Shown piece after piece: positions 30,940 through 43,055 of a DNA stretch of 64,000 nt; positions within the stretch are counted from its first letter, which is position 1; every line of letters starts with the position of its first letter. The stretch lies in contig NC_085141.1 in the NCBI RefSeq assembly GCF_024139115.2, forward strand, positions 180,613,047 through 180,677,046, read 5' to 3'. The DNA comes from Armigeres subalbatus. Lineage: Eukaryota > Arthropoda > Insecta > Diptera > Culicidae. A program made the position numbers and the translations under genes. The notes under the pieces were generated by a model. The model was not told where the DNA came from and did not search any database. It worked only from the letters and a program-made list of their open reading frames with translations.

Positions 30940-33900
30940 TATAATAAAATGAAAAAAACTATGATGTATAAATTTGATACTATTGTGCGAAGTGCCGTTT
31001 GTTAAAGTGAGTTTATTGTATAAGTTCAGTGGGCTGGAATGAAGTATGACTATTTTTGTAAAAATTAACAAAATCGCAATTCGGTTAACAATAAAACAAC
31101 AACCAAAATATGAAAAATATAATTTCCACCCAACCAATTTACTCCTTCCACAAAACAAACTTTTCACAAAGATCAAATTTCAGAAAAGGAAACATCATAA
31201 CTCCATTATGCAATTCCACTCCAGTGATTAATGCGGTTGTTTGCTTTCCAAAATGGAAAAATCTTCCGAAACGATAAGGTTCATTTTGCGTTATTTTAGT
31301 TCGACGATTCCCGCTGCTACCAAGGCAAACCCTCCTCTACCCCCGTCGTGTCCATCGCAACTCATTCGAATCTCACGCTTCTACTTTCGGATTCGAACGA
31401 TGCGAATCGTCTTCATTTTTTTCGGCATGTTGTCCGGCACAGTGGTTTGAACATTACAAAAAAGTCTCGATAAAACTTATCCTCTTTGTTTCGATGTTTT
31501 TCCAGGTTCTGTAGGTCTAGTCATATACAGAGGCAAATGGACGTAAAAATTTCAATAAAACGCCTTATGAAAATTTGGCACAAAGAATCGGTATGATTTT
31601 CAACAGGTTTCTTTAGGAAACATGATTGTTAATTAAGGTAAGGTAACTGCGTATTGTCGGCGTAGCACCAACTTAGAACTTTCTTCCGAAATTTTATCTA
31701 TCAAACTAATTGATGCGTTGTTTAGCGCATCTGTAGGCGAATCCAGCGCACTACTTCCGAAGTTGGGAATGTTGCCTGTATCTGGAGTAAAATCCAACTT
31801 CGGTATAAAAAGTGTTCTAAATTTGTTCCGGACAGACAATATATGAAGCACTGTTGGTGTTGAAGGAATGAAAAATCAACTATACTATGCATCTTATTAT
31901 CTAAAAATAACTTTTTGACACTTGCATTGCTTATAGAATACACTCTTCTAAAAATTGATTAGAGATTTTTATCTCAGTTATAGTTTCATACACAAACTGA
32001 TTTGAAACAATCAAATAGACATATAAAGTTTGCAATAAAGCAAGAAATAATCGTAATGAATAGACGTTACAGATTAGAAAAATAATTTCTTGTTTTTCGA
32101 CCACTGTAAAGCCTAATCACCCCGCCCGTCGTCATCAGTCTTTGAAGCTGTCACAAATTGGTTCCCTCGCGCGCGCAAAAGGGTGCGAGAATTCTCATTC
32201 AATTACAGCTTATTTAATTTAAGATCAAAAATCTTCTCCCACCAAAATTCAGTCCGCATCGTGGAAAAAAATAATTCGTTTTCTACCAATCGGCAGTGGT
32301 TATTTCTGTAACTTCGGTCAACCCTCGGCCAGTCCCCGTTTTCCTTTGGCAAACGCAAACAAACGCACTGATACCCCAGAAAATCGGTCCCCCCCCTCAG
32401 CATGCATCGCATTTTCCATCCTTTACCCCTTTCTTCCTGGTAGGCCGCGGCCAGCAGCAACACGGGCATAATTAAAAATGATAAAATTTGTAATTAAGGG
32501 TGGATCTGGCACGGCTGGCTGGCTGGTGGTTCGGCGCTTTCACCCTTCCATTCCGCAATCGGACATCCGTCACTCGGACGGAAGAGCTTCTTCTTTTTCC
32601 AACGTTTCCTCCTACATGGCAAAACCGAACCATCTTTCTGTAATTGTAGGAAAATGGTTGCCTGATGCTATATACAAAAGTTCACGCATCGGCACCCTCT
32701 TCCTTGTTCGGGTGATTTGTTTTTTTTTTTCGACGAAATTCGTACTGTTCGCATTTTCCAGCGATCCAGGGAAAGGCCTATTGCATTTTCTGCCGTAAAT
32801 ATGACGGACCGCCTCCGCGAAATTAGCATGGATGTGGATGGAAATGTAGTCGGAAGTGAATGGTTGTACAAAAAGTCCAGACTATTTTTTACATTACATA
32901 TATCGTTTATTTATGATTTTGTATACCTTTTAGAATAAATCAAAGGTATTGAATATATTGAAATTAAATTATTCTGTGCCCTGTAGATATTTTTTTGATT
33001 AATCAAAAATTGTCAAACAAAAACAACAGCAGCAATTAACAGTAGTTAGGCTAAGTGAAATGTAATTTTCGTCGACTAATCGAAGCAGACGTGAAAATTA
33101 TGTGATAACAATAAAAGTTGCATTTCACCCTAATTGATAGTATTTTGCATTCCTTATCGCGCCTCTGGTAACATTGACATTGCATTTTTTTTTCAGCTGG
33201 CCAAAAAACAGGTTACCCCAGTTTGCACCCAGAATACGTACCGGTGTGCGAAACACATGTTTTTACTTTCTACGGTAAGATGCACCGATGGCATCAGGTT
33301 CAAGGAAGCTGCAATGCCAGTCGGTCGTCCACCTTATCTCAAAAACCAGGTCGTTTCGTCACATGTGTGACACACGCGCCGTGTCGTTGTTCCGATAATA
33401 ATAGCGCATAAAAGAAAAGCGCTCCTAATTGATCATTGAACAGCTATTCCATACCTCGCACTCAGTAGGTCGAATTGTCGAAGTTCTTTTCGGTGTTCGC
33501 AACATCTCTCGTAGAGCGCAATGGAATAAAATGCGTTCTCAGTTTTTTACCCGTTCGGGAATATTTGAAATTTAATTCTATTCCTTTGTGTGTTCAAAAA
33601 ATTTGCAGTATTATTAACAAAACAATTGAATTTAAGATTTTAAAATTTAGATTTGAATATCTGTTCCTAATAAAATAGGACATTGTTAAATTATCTATGT
33701 TCCTCAAATATAACCATAAGTGATTGAGGAAATCTTATAGAAACTTTACATGTTAGCAAACTAGAGGTTGTGAATATGATGGACATGAAGTAAGTCTGTT
33801 CGACCAAAACAGTTACTTGAGCTCTTCTGCTATTGAACATGTACGTTGGATCGTTTCCTTGCGCCGATGCATTTCAGACCACTTTCCCGTACTCACATCA

Positions 33901-34740
33901 TCCTTTCAGCAGGTAAGCGCAATTCTTTCTTTTCGCCATTCATCCCAATGAATGCGACGGTTTGGTGTCCCATCTTGCAGTTAAAAGCAAACAGCATTCG
34001 ACGAAAGGAGAAAATAAAGTACTAATATCGCTCCTGATTAAAATTTCTCCTCTGCATTAAGATAACAATGTTGCACGCGCGTAAGAAACCGCATCCCAGG
34101 ACGAGGCCGCACCGCCATCCAGCCGGGAACGGATATTATTTACTTTCGCCCAATTTGGGACCCCTCTTCTTTGCACACCCGTGTTGCAATTTTCGTCCTG
34201 TGCTAGTTGTGTGCCACCGGCGGCGCGCGCGCGCCGGCAAGGGACAGCAAGGTGATGTGAGCACGTGCCTTTTGTTGGCTTCTGCTTTAGGACGGGGCGC
34301 TATATGGAGTTGTAGCTTCTCGAGGTCAAGTGTGTAATTTCTTCAAATTTTTAATTATGCTAAATGGTTGAGCAGGTTTTGAGCATGTTCCGATGGGTCC
34401 CGTTATTTCTCGAGGTCACGAGCAGCGCGGAGTAATTGAACATATGCAATCGGCCATATGCAACGGTAGTTCATTGACTCATGTACTCAGTTTGTGCAAC
34501 GGATAGTTACGCTAGGAAAATGGGATCCTTTTGTTAATGATATTCATATGATAACTGCTAATTATAACTGTACTTTCTATATTTTCACGTTATCATTATG
34601 CTTCGGTGAACAATAAATTGTGGCTACTGTTTGTATACTAAACCAGTATAATTCTACATAACTTTTATTTCTGAGCTTTTGAAGTGCGCATGTATTGCAT
34701 TTTTCCAAAGCATCGGTATAATTTGGTGATCGTTAAAGAA
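30940..34740. other. Long stretch without a recognised gene
   Basis: Contains a GC-rich patch at about 34070-34330 with a gcgcgcgcgccggc run, and a cgcgcgcg run at 32168. Overlapping short open frames on both strands (32203-32938) have no recognised family. A weak inverted pair (gtgaaatgtaattttcgt and aaaagttgcatttcac) lies at about 33056-33130. Confidence 0.45.
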
Positions 34741-34755
34741 AATTATATTTTATTT

Positions 34756-34804
34756 TCTTTTATCTTTATTAAGGAGACTTTTAGCCCCAGACTGGCTCGT
34801 CTTC
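34756..34804 (-). mobile_element. 49-bp retroposed hairpin sequence
   Basis: Minus strand: gaagacgagccagtctgggg, ctaaaagtctccttaataaa, gataaaag. Flanked by 11-bp atattttattt (34745-34755 and 34805-34815). Confidence 0.75.
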
Positions 34805-35139
34805 ATATTTTATTTAAATTTGAACTATTATTTATCGTGATCAAAATATAATATGGGCGGGGGCGTCATGGATCAAATCTGCCCAAATGTGCGTTTTTAA
34901 TTTTCGGCTTGAAAATTACAATTTAGTGAAATGGTGTTTTCAGAAGAGTTGAAAGATGTCTCCTGGGCTTTCGTTTGGTATTAAAACATTAATGGTCCAT
35001 CCAGTAAAGCGGTAAGGAATTAAAAGTTTACTTAGATGCACAAAATCAGTGGAAGTTCTTTGCAATGTTATAGAGAATGTGAATGGGAACATTTTAATTT
35101 GGTTTGGTTGTGTTAGGAGGTCCATAAAAACCACTTATG

Positions 35140-35330
35140 ATTTGGCGCCACAAATATTATATGTGAAAACCATAAGTGTAATTTATGATTCAGACAGAGA
35201 AATGCATTTTTAGCTACTTACAACTATCATAACCAGACTTATGAATATCATGAGAAAGAACTATTGATATCATAAGCGCGGTTAATAATTAATCATATTT
35301 ATGAATTCAATAATAAAAATAAGATAAAAA
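35140..35330. repeat. Palindrome-rich element built from CATAAG/CTTATG
   Basis: cacttatgattt, ccataagtgtaatttatgat, atcataaccagacttatgaa, gatatcataagcgc and atcatatttatgaa recur in both orientations. Ends undefined. Confidence 0.5.
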
Positions 35331-35494
35331 TTGAAAGTATTTGTAGTGAAAATTTTATTTAATAATGCATGCCATGAATGTTTAGAAGATATTTTGATTA
35401 CTATAACAAAATGTTATAGTTTCAATATTTTACCAAATCCCACCTTCAAAAACTAGTCATACAAAATTATTAGCAGAAAATTCCCAATTTTTGC

Positions 35495-35521
35495 GTTACG
35501 TAATTAATGGATCTTCCCTGA
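35495..35521. repeat. Solo end of the 61336-61492 MITE family
   Basis: cgtaattaatggatcttccc matches the right end of the 61-kb element. A similar end with gggaagatccattaattt is at 11909. Confidence 0.5.
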
Positions 35522-36567
35522 GCAGATTGCACATGATATGGTGCGAAGTAACGAAGCATCTGAAAGAGTTGCCATAGCAATCCTGGGATAAATTCTCAAA
35601 AAAAAAATTAGAATAGGAAGTAGTTTGATTTCATGAGGGATAGAGTAGATTAATAATTTCAAAAATAAAGAATTTGGCGAATGTTTGAACAATTTTTAAA
35701 ACTATTTTCGAACGAAGTTCAGAATGAAATTATAGTAGCAAAGCCTACACGTTTCCAGAAGTCATTTCTGAATTTTTGAACAATTCTCGTTTTTTCTGAA
35801 AGATTAAATGTCAACTGTTTTTCTTACAGAAAAAAATTACTCAATTTTGATTGAGCATGTGTTGTATAGCAAAGGATTTAGGGGTCAAGTTGATCTATGA
35901 AACCCCTTCCAAAGACATTTTGTCTTGATGCTTTCCGCACTTTTTTAGTTCTTTTTTAGTTTTATGTGGTTACTAAATACCTGGAATGGAGAGAATGGCT
36001 TGGGAAGAAAGCTACAAAGAAGTACAGTTCAAACTGATATATGTTATATAAAGAGTTAGCCTTAGTCTTTAAACTTCGATTAATGATTAATAACATAAGG
36101 TCAGTGATTCATCGTGCGGCGTAGGTTAATCTTGCAGGTATCACATGACAGCTGGACGAGTACCATTTCCGGATGCTTCTTCTTATCCTATTGATGAGTT
36201 GCTTCGTGTCTTTGGCCTTTCAATCACATTTGAATACAATGGAGCTCGGTCTACTTAAAATACTTTACCAGTTTTCGGGACATTTTCGGAACCAACGTGT
36301 ACTTTTCCCACGATCTTTGTTCGCTTTAAAGTACTGTACAATGCGTTCCGCAGTATTTCCTGTTTTGACGGCATGTTTTATAACTGAACATGTTGGAGAA
36401 AAAGTGTGTGTTAACAATTTTCTGAATTTGGAAAAGGATTATTTCACATAAGGTATTATTTATTATTCTCAATTGAATACGATCTGTCCACGAAACACGC
36501 TATTCAAGGAATACCAGATCATCTTCTACAAATATCTATTCCCTCCATTTTTTCAGAAAAATATTAA

Positions 36568-37135
36568 CATGTCAATTGCAATAACAGATATTTCACTGAT
36601 GGTTCTCGCATCAACGGATCCACAGGTTTCGGTGTTTTCAATGAAACTTCAACCACCTCCCGAAAACTTCTGATACCGTGTTCGGTTTATGTTGCTGAGC
36701 TGGCAGCAATTAACTTCGCTACGGGGATAATTTCCAATCAGCCCGTAGACCATTATTTCATCTTCTCGGATAGTCTTAGTTCTATCGAGGCACTCTGGTC
36801 GATGAAACCTATTAAGCACGCATCTTACTTTCTTACAAACATAAGAGAGCAGATGCGTGTTTTGGTCGAAAGATCATTCAAGATTACCTTTGGTTGGGTC
36901 CCATCTCACTGCTCAATTTACGGCAATGAGAAGGCAGACTCGCTGGCAAAGGTGGGCACACAGGAAGGTGAAATTTATGATAGACATAAATACTCGAGCA
37001 ACGAGTTTTTTCCCATTAGTCCGTCAGAGTACTCTTCACAGTTGGCAAAGAAATTGGACACACAACGAACTTGGACGGTGGCTTTTTTCCATAGTTCCAA
37101 AAGTTTCTGGGCGAGCTTGGTTCAGAGGTGAGGAC
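36568..37135 (+). pseudogene. LINE RNase H domain with the acidic tetrad kept
   Basis: Plus-strand frame from 36568: YFTDGS (Asp), VAELAAINFA (Glu), YFIFSDSLSSIEAL (Asp), ITFGWVPSHCSIYGNEKADS (Asp in EKADS). All four positions expected of an RNase HI fold are present. A frameshift after about 37020 moves the downstream tail (GRWLFSIVPKVSGRAWFRG) to another frame. It is a 5'-truncated copy without RT, so not autonomous. Confidence 0.88.
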
Positions 37136-37226
37136 TTAAGTCGAGGCTTCATTTGCGTGATGTCGAGACTTATATCCAATCTTACTTGATACTTGATACT
37201 TGATGGGCTACAGCTCTTCGATGAAC

Positions 37227-39133
37227 CTACGCCGAATGGAGTATCCTTCTCCACTGGACTCGATCCTGGGCCAATCGCTTCCAGTCGCCCTGAACATTGA
37301 GCGCCCTCAGGTCCTCTTCAACTGCAAAAAGCCATCGTGTACGCGGCCTTCCACGAAGCCTGCGGCCTCTTCCGGGTTCTCTACTAAATATTATCTTCGC
37401 TTGACGTTCTTCCAGCATACGAACAACGTGACCAGCCCACCGTAGTCTGCCGTGTTGTATAAGCTTAATGATATCTAACCCTTTATATACCTGGTACAAT
37501 TCGTGATTCATGTGACGCCGCCAGATACCGTTCTCTTGTTCACCGCCGAGTATTGTCCGCAGCACCTTACGCTCAAACACTCCGAAAGTTCTCCGATCAG
37601 CCTCCTTTAACGTCCATGTTTCATGGCCGTATAAAGCCACCGGAAGAATCAGAGTACTATACAGCGCGAGTTTTGTTTTCGTTTGCAGACTACGGGACTT
37701 AAGCTGGTTACGAAGTCCGTAATAAGCCCTATTTGCAGCTGCAATACGCCGTTTCACCTCGCGGGTAATATCATTATCGCACGTCACTAATGTTCTAAGA
37801 TACACAAATTCTTCCACCACTTCAAATTTTTCACCATCCAACACCATTTCACTACCACCACCACTAATGAACCCACGTTGAATGCCAGCGACCATGTACT
37901 TCGTTTTACTGGTATTGATCGTGAGTCCAATCCTCGCTGTCTCCCTCTTAAAAGGCACAAAGGCCTCTTCCACGGCACGGCGATCAATTCCGATAATATC
38001 GATATCGTCCGCAAAACCCAGGAGCATATGCAATCTTGTGATAATGGTACCACTTCTTTGCACGCCAGCTCTCCTAATCGCTCCCTCGAGCGCTATATTG
38101 AACAGTAGATTCGAGAGTGCATCACCCTGCTTTAATCCATCTAAGGTAACAAATGACGTCGATATTTCATCCGCAACCCTTACACTTGATTTCGATCCGT
38201 TCAACGTTATACGAATCAGCCGTATCAGTTTCGCCGGAAGCCCATGTTCAAGCATAATTTTCCATAATTCATTCCATTTCATTGAACCGTACGCCGTTTT
38301 GAAATCGATAAACAGATGATGTGTCTGCAAGTGGTACTCCCGAAATTTACCAAGGATTTGTCTCAGGGTAAACATTTGATCCGTCGTTGATCGGCCCTCA
38401 CGAAAACCTGCTTGGTATTCACCGACGAAGGACGCTTCAAGCGGTCTCAATCTGTTGAACAGAATACGGGACATAATTTTGTACGCCGAATTAAGGAGGG
38501 TTATTCCTCGGTAATTGGTGCACTCCAGTCTGTGCCCTTTCTTAAAGAGAGGGCAAATGAGGCCGTTCAACCAGCTAGCAGGCATTTCTTCGTCTTCCCA
38601 TATTTTCGACATAATATGGTGCAGAACTTCATAAAGCTGCTCACTGCCATGTTAGAGAAGTTCAGCCGGGAGCTGGTCCTTCCCCGCAGCCTTATTGTTT
38701 TTCAGCTCAGTTGTTGACTTCGACTGTAGTTTTTCAGCTCTTTAATAGTTTTTTTAACCTCATCTAGTGTAGGTGACTCCACAGCTTGTTCATCGTCGCT
38801 AATATTTATTCTGTTCACCGATGCGCTGTCACTTACACTATTCAACAAAGTTTCGAAGTGTTGCTTCCACCTGGCAGCCACTTTGGTTTTATCTGTCAGC
38901 AAATTCCCTTGTTGGTCGTTGCACATGACGGGAGATGGCGCTCCGCACGCCATTGACAGACTCATAAAACCTCCGCATATCGTTCTGCTCCATTTTTTCC
39001 TGCGCCTTACTAATAACTCGTTTTTCGTACTCTTTCTTCTTCCTGCGGTAGGTTCATTTTTCGGCTGCTCTTGCTTCCTTGCACCGATCTCTATTTGATC
39101 GGGTACCCGACACCAACATTCGGCTTCTGGCAA
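37227..39133 (-). pseudogene. LINE reverse transcriptase, disabled (RTE-like)
   Basis: Two frames: 39133-38702 (linker and pre-RT, RWKQHFETLLNS, PTLDEVKKTIKELKN) and about 38700-37227 (RT). RT motifs: LICPLFKKGHRLECTNYRGI, AGFREGRSTTDQMFTLRQIL, motif A FIDFKTAYGS, GLKQGDALSNLLFNIALEGA, motif C GFADDIDIIG, then LYGHETWTLKEADRRTFGVF and RLRWAGHVVRM, ending RILHSA and TAG. Disablements: a TAA in place of a codon after AELL (near 38655), a 32-bp duplication that shifts frame near 38710, and Gly for the usual second Asp of motif A at 38286-38288. The catalytic Asp residues in FIDF and FADD remain. Confidence 0.92.
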
Positions 39134-39767
39134 CGTTCTTCTCGTCTGTCACTCTCTGACACTCCACATCGAACCAACCCGTCCTGGGTCGCCTCTGTGC
39201 AGTGCCTACCACTTCTGGTGCTGTTGTGCTCATCGCTCCATGGATCGACTCCCATAGATCGTTGATGTTGTCGCTAACGTTGATTGCACTTATCCGTTCG
39301 TCGAGCTTCTGGCGGTACTCAGGCGATACTCCTTCCGCCGACAATCGCTGGATATTGTAACGCATCGTTCGATGTGATCTTTCGTTGGATACAGTTGACA
39401 ACCGTGATCGAATTTTACTGACAACGAGGTAGTGATCAGAGTCAATGTTCGTACCTCTGAATGTCCGCACATTGATAACATCCGAGAAATGGCGCCCATC
39501 CACCAGAACATGGTCTATCTGGTTGCAAGTTTTACCATTTGGGTGTCTCCAGGTGTGCTTTCGGATATTCTTTCGTACAAAGTAGGTGCTGCTGATGGCC
39601 ATCCCTCTGGCAGCAGCGAAATTCACTAGCCGTAGGCCGTTGTCATTGGTAACGGAGTGAAGACTCGCCCTACCGTTAATGGGACGGAAAAAGTCCTCTT
39701 TACCGACCTGAGCGTTAGCGTCTCCGATAACAATTTTCACGTCATGCTTTGGGCACTCTCTCTGGGC
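39054..39767 (-). pseudogene. APE-type endonuclease, C-terminal half (RTE-like LINE)
   Basis: Begins CPKHDVKIVIGDANAQVG at the truncation point; the N-terminal catalytic part is absent. It then has NDNGLRLVNFAAARGMAISS, KHTWRHPNGKTCNQIDHVLV and the catalytic-type SDHYLVV. The linker continues to RPRTGWFDVECQRVTDEKNV. A frameshift near 39060-39130 leads to the next segment. Confidence 0.9.
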
Positions 39768-40399
39768 ATATCCAATCACTATTCACTAAACGCACATCTG
39801 TAAAGAATAAACCTTGTCGATAGCAACTTATGTTATGATGACATCGATCACGTAGTTTGGTCTTGCTTGGAAAATGACGCCTCCAGAGAGCAATTATTGG
39901 ATACCCTTGTGGCCCGAGGTAAACAACTCTTCAGGGAAGTTCGAGGTGTTTTGGGGGATCGTGCTGTTGTCTATATGCAGGTCATTTATAGTTTTCTTTG
40001 TACTTCTGACATCAAAATCTAATTTTTTTTTCTTTTCTTTCTTCAAAGTTTTTTTTTGTTTAGTCTCTGCCTTTTTGTTCCATAGAGCTCCATAGCTTTT
40101 GCCAACCGGAAGATGCTCCCAGTCAAACCAATCCTCGAGCACGACGACACGCCACATCGTCCCTGACGCCAAATTCCCGGATGAGAAGCTGAAGTTTCCT
40201 GATCCCACATCCTAAGCCTCGTCCATCTTTGAACATTGTAAACTAACCTTAAGTCACCACGAGTACGCTGGCTTCTACCCCTTTCTTACTATAATAAAAT
40301 GATATTCATTGTATATATCACAAAGAACCATGGCTCCGTAAAGTGTTATACACGCCTGAGCCTACCAAATAAACGAACTTGAAAAAAAAGGTATTATTT

Positions 40400-41180
40400 C
40401 TCTGAAAGCATTAATTTTCTCATAGAAAATAATTGATGTATTGAAATTCCCGTTACTAGTGACCACCCGTTATTTGCAGTTGTAGGTGGGCCAACAACAA
40501 ATTATTTCAATTCATCGAACTTATCGGGAATTACAATAAATGCTGCATAATTGTCACATGCATAAAAATATGAAGAGTGAGATAGAACAACAGTTTCGAA
40601 GGGGTAATAGTACGTTTTTGATTTTAATAACTGGAAACAAGAAATAATCCTACTCAACTTCACCCATTCGATTTCTTTCGTGGACAACTTTTGTGATGTT
40701 TTATGCAGTTGATTTGAGAAAACTGTTACGTAGATATAAAAATATTAATTTTACTGGAAAATACTTATTTTTGTAAACATTTTTTTGTAATATCAAAATC
40801 AAAAATCAATACCATACCAAAAACCAAAGCCAATGTATCACTCATTTGGGTGCTTTAATGAAAAACCAACATCAGAACAGTAGTTACATGACTACTTTTT
40901 ACTAATTTAGCAGGGGTGAGTGTTCAAATAGTGTATTCTCAGATCCGAGTAAAAATTAAATAGTTTGATGGACATGACATCAACATTCTCTAAATGCAGG
41001 TTCATCTATTGCTTCATGGTTTATCGAGCTATACAATGTGGCACGATAACATGAAATCTGATTATCCTCTGCAGTAACATGATTTATTGGCAAAAATGAT
41101 CATGTGAAGTAAATTAGACTGTACAATTTTGGTATACATTTCTCATATTAAAATTCATTTTCCGTCATTGCAAAAAATAG
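40400..41180. other. No gene recognised
   Basis: AT-rich, no family-bearing frame and no defined repeat. Confidence 0.4.
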
Positions 41181-41182
41181 CG

Positions 41183-41285
41183 TGTGCAACTCGTGGCAAA
41201 ATTATTTTTTTCAGCACTCGTAGCAACGAGGTTCAACATACAACTCGTGCTGAAAAAATCATCTTTTTGCAACTAGTTGCACAAA
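41183..41285. mobile_element. 103-bp hairpin MITE
   Basis: gtgtgcaactcgtggcaaaa and ttttttcagcactcg pair with cgtgctgaaaaaatcat and ctttttgcaactagttgcac. Confidence 0.7.
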
Positions 41286-41571
41286 CTACTATTTATGTGG
41301 AAAATTCATTACTTGTGGTTTTCCTGCAAGCACCATTAATCGATTAAAATTTGAACCCTAGGGGTAAATAAATATCAATATAAATAAACTAAAAACAGGC
41401 GCGATCTTTAATAGTTTGCAGTAGCCATCGAACAAGTAAGTACAGTGCGGACTTCGTGAATGAACATGTTACGTATCGGACGCGGATTCGGGTGTTTAGT
41501 TTTATTTGGTGCGGTCGGATAGTAAATTGGCAGAGAAACCCCCACAAAACTTTCACGGGATCCGAGAATTT

Positions 41572-41811
41572 CTTCTTTTTTTTCATTGGCATTACATCCC
41601 CACACTGGGACATTGCTGCCTCGCAGCTTAGTGTTCATTAAGCACTTCCACAGTTATTAACTGCGAGGTTTCTAAGCTAGGATACCATTTCTGCATTCTT
41701 ATATCATGAGGCTAACACGATGATACTTTTATGCCCAGGGTAGTCGAGACAATTTCCAATCCGAAAATTGCCTAGACCGGCACCGGGAATCGAACCCAGC
41801 CACCCTCAGCA
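41572..41811 (-). mobile_element. Feilai-type SINE, 5'-truncated, 12-bp target duplication
   Basis: Body from gctgagggtggctgggttcg (B box ggttcgattcccgg) to gggatgtaatgccaatg and an (aag)-like tail. Identical atccgagaattt at 41560-41571 and 41812-41823. Confidence 0.93.
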
Positions 41812-41829
41812 ATCCGAGAATTTAGTTTA

Positions 41830-42375
41830 CTCAATTTACTCTCAAATCAATTATTGCGCGTTTGATATATATAGATCGCATCACTCACCAAAGTGAATCC
41901 AGATAAAATATCCTATGTAACTAACACAGTACCACATCCCAAGACAATCGTGGAGATGTAGAGGTGTTCTTCGTCTCTTCGCAACGAGAGTCGAACTAAC
42001 AATTCTTCCTTTCCTGTATGACCGTAAGGACGTGGCCGGCACCGTTATTGACTCAAAGTTCGTGAGCTTCTGAAACGTGTACATTGAAAATGGATAGCAA
42101 ATTCCATTCTCCATTCACATGGTTCTGACCTGGCAATAACGGAGTAGCAACCGTGGGCGGTCAATCATGCTCATGCTCGTGCTCACTAAAAGTTGATCAA
42201 TTTGAAGGGAAAATTTGAAAAATATCAAAACGGTTTTATGAGGTCTTGAAGAAGTCATCGAGCTCGAACTGAAATCGATTCGAAATCGAATAAATTAATT
42301 TGTAGAACTCGATTCCACACTATTTTATTTAAGTAATGCTATCACAATTATTTTTAGTTAACATTTAATTGCTTT
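41830..42375. other. No gene recognised
   Basis: Includes aaggacgtggccggcaccgt (42027), a word with relatives near 49500, 50185, 57760 and 14950, probably from a dispersed repeat I could not delimit. Confidence 0.4.
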
Positions 42376-42381
42376 GACGTA

Positions 42382-42673
42382 CAGTGATCGTTCGCTAATT
42401 GGGGCACGACCTCACCTCAACTAGCGAATGCCGTTCGCTAATTGGGGCGTTTTGACAAGCGTCAATGTTGTTTACTTTTTGCATTGAACAAAGAAAAATT
42501 TTACGGGCCAGAAAATATCTATCCCGCCAAACACGGAAACAAAACGTCAACACGTTTTTGACATCACATTTTGACTTTTGGCTGCTTTTTAATTGGGTTT
42601 CGCTCCAATTAGCGAACCCCCAATTAAAAAGCGCCCCAACTAAAAAAAAAAAACAATTAGCGAACGTTCACTG
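42382..42673. mobile_element. 292-bp MITE with TA target (mariner/pogo type)
   Basis: Ends cagtgatcgttcgctaattg and caattagcgaacgttcactg are inverted, with TA on both sides. The word ttcgctaattgggg recurs just inside each end. No transposase. Confidence 0.88.
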
Positions 42674-42714
42674 TATATTTATATTTTTATGCTCTTACCC
42701 AGGAATATTAAAAA

Positions 42715-42790
42715 GACAGGATCACCGTCTTCGACCATAGGTCACACAGACTGAATACTCAACACCTAGCATTAGACAACGGACCGAACA
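42715..42790 (-). repeat. 3' fragment of tRNA-SINE family A
   Basis: aggatcaccgtcttcgacca then taggtcacacagactgaat matches the 3' body of the copy at 22227-22442. Confidence 0.7.
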
Positions 42791-43055
42791 TTTGCACAAC
42801 ACCCAGTTGGCTCAGCGAGAATTATTACTGTTTATTTAAAGCTGGAAAAATGGATTAGGATATGGCTCAGTTTGGTAGATCTCACGGGACAGCGAAGTTT
42901 TTAATAAACCACATGGAATTGTAACGTAAGAAAAATCCATATAGTAATAAGAACTCGTTTAGAATGAATGATGTAGTTTAATGTAGTAGAATTTACAAAA
43001 CTGATGAAACTGCAAAAAGCCTATAACTTATACAAAATTAACCTATACTGTAGGT

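Larger units (their letters stand above)
37182..39767 (-). mobile_element. 5'-truncated RTE-like LINE inserted in another LINE
   Basis: 2,586 bp flanked by identical 10-bp atatccaatc (37172-37181 and 39768-39777). On the minus strand it runs from the endonuclease C-terminal half through RT to a 3' end of three ATCAAGT heptamers (37182-37204), a short-tandem tail as in RTE-type elements. The outer sequence is the RNase-H LINE, whose reading resumes directly after the right duplication. Confidence 0.93.
36462..40389 (+). mobile_element. 5'-truncated RNase-H-bearing LINE (I/LOA-like), interrupted
   Basis: Flanked by ggtattattt (36452-36461 and 40390-40399, possibly extended by AA). After removing the inner insertion it is about 1.33 kb: RNase H, a C-terminal tail, a 3' UTR, and cctaccaaataaacgaactt followed by A8. 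The tail resumes after the insertion with NHYSLNAHL, then a stop, then DDIDHVVWSCLENDASREQL and a TAA near 40021. Clade by RNase H plus WSC tail is inference. Confidence 0.88.

Noticed and set aside
37882..38319. 145-codon plus-strand open frame
   Set aside because: Shadow of the LINE reverse transcriptase on the minus strand.
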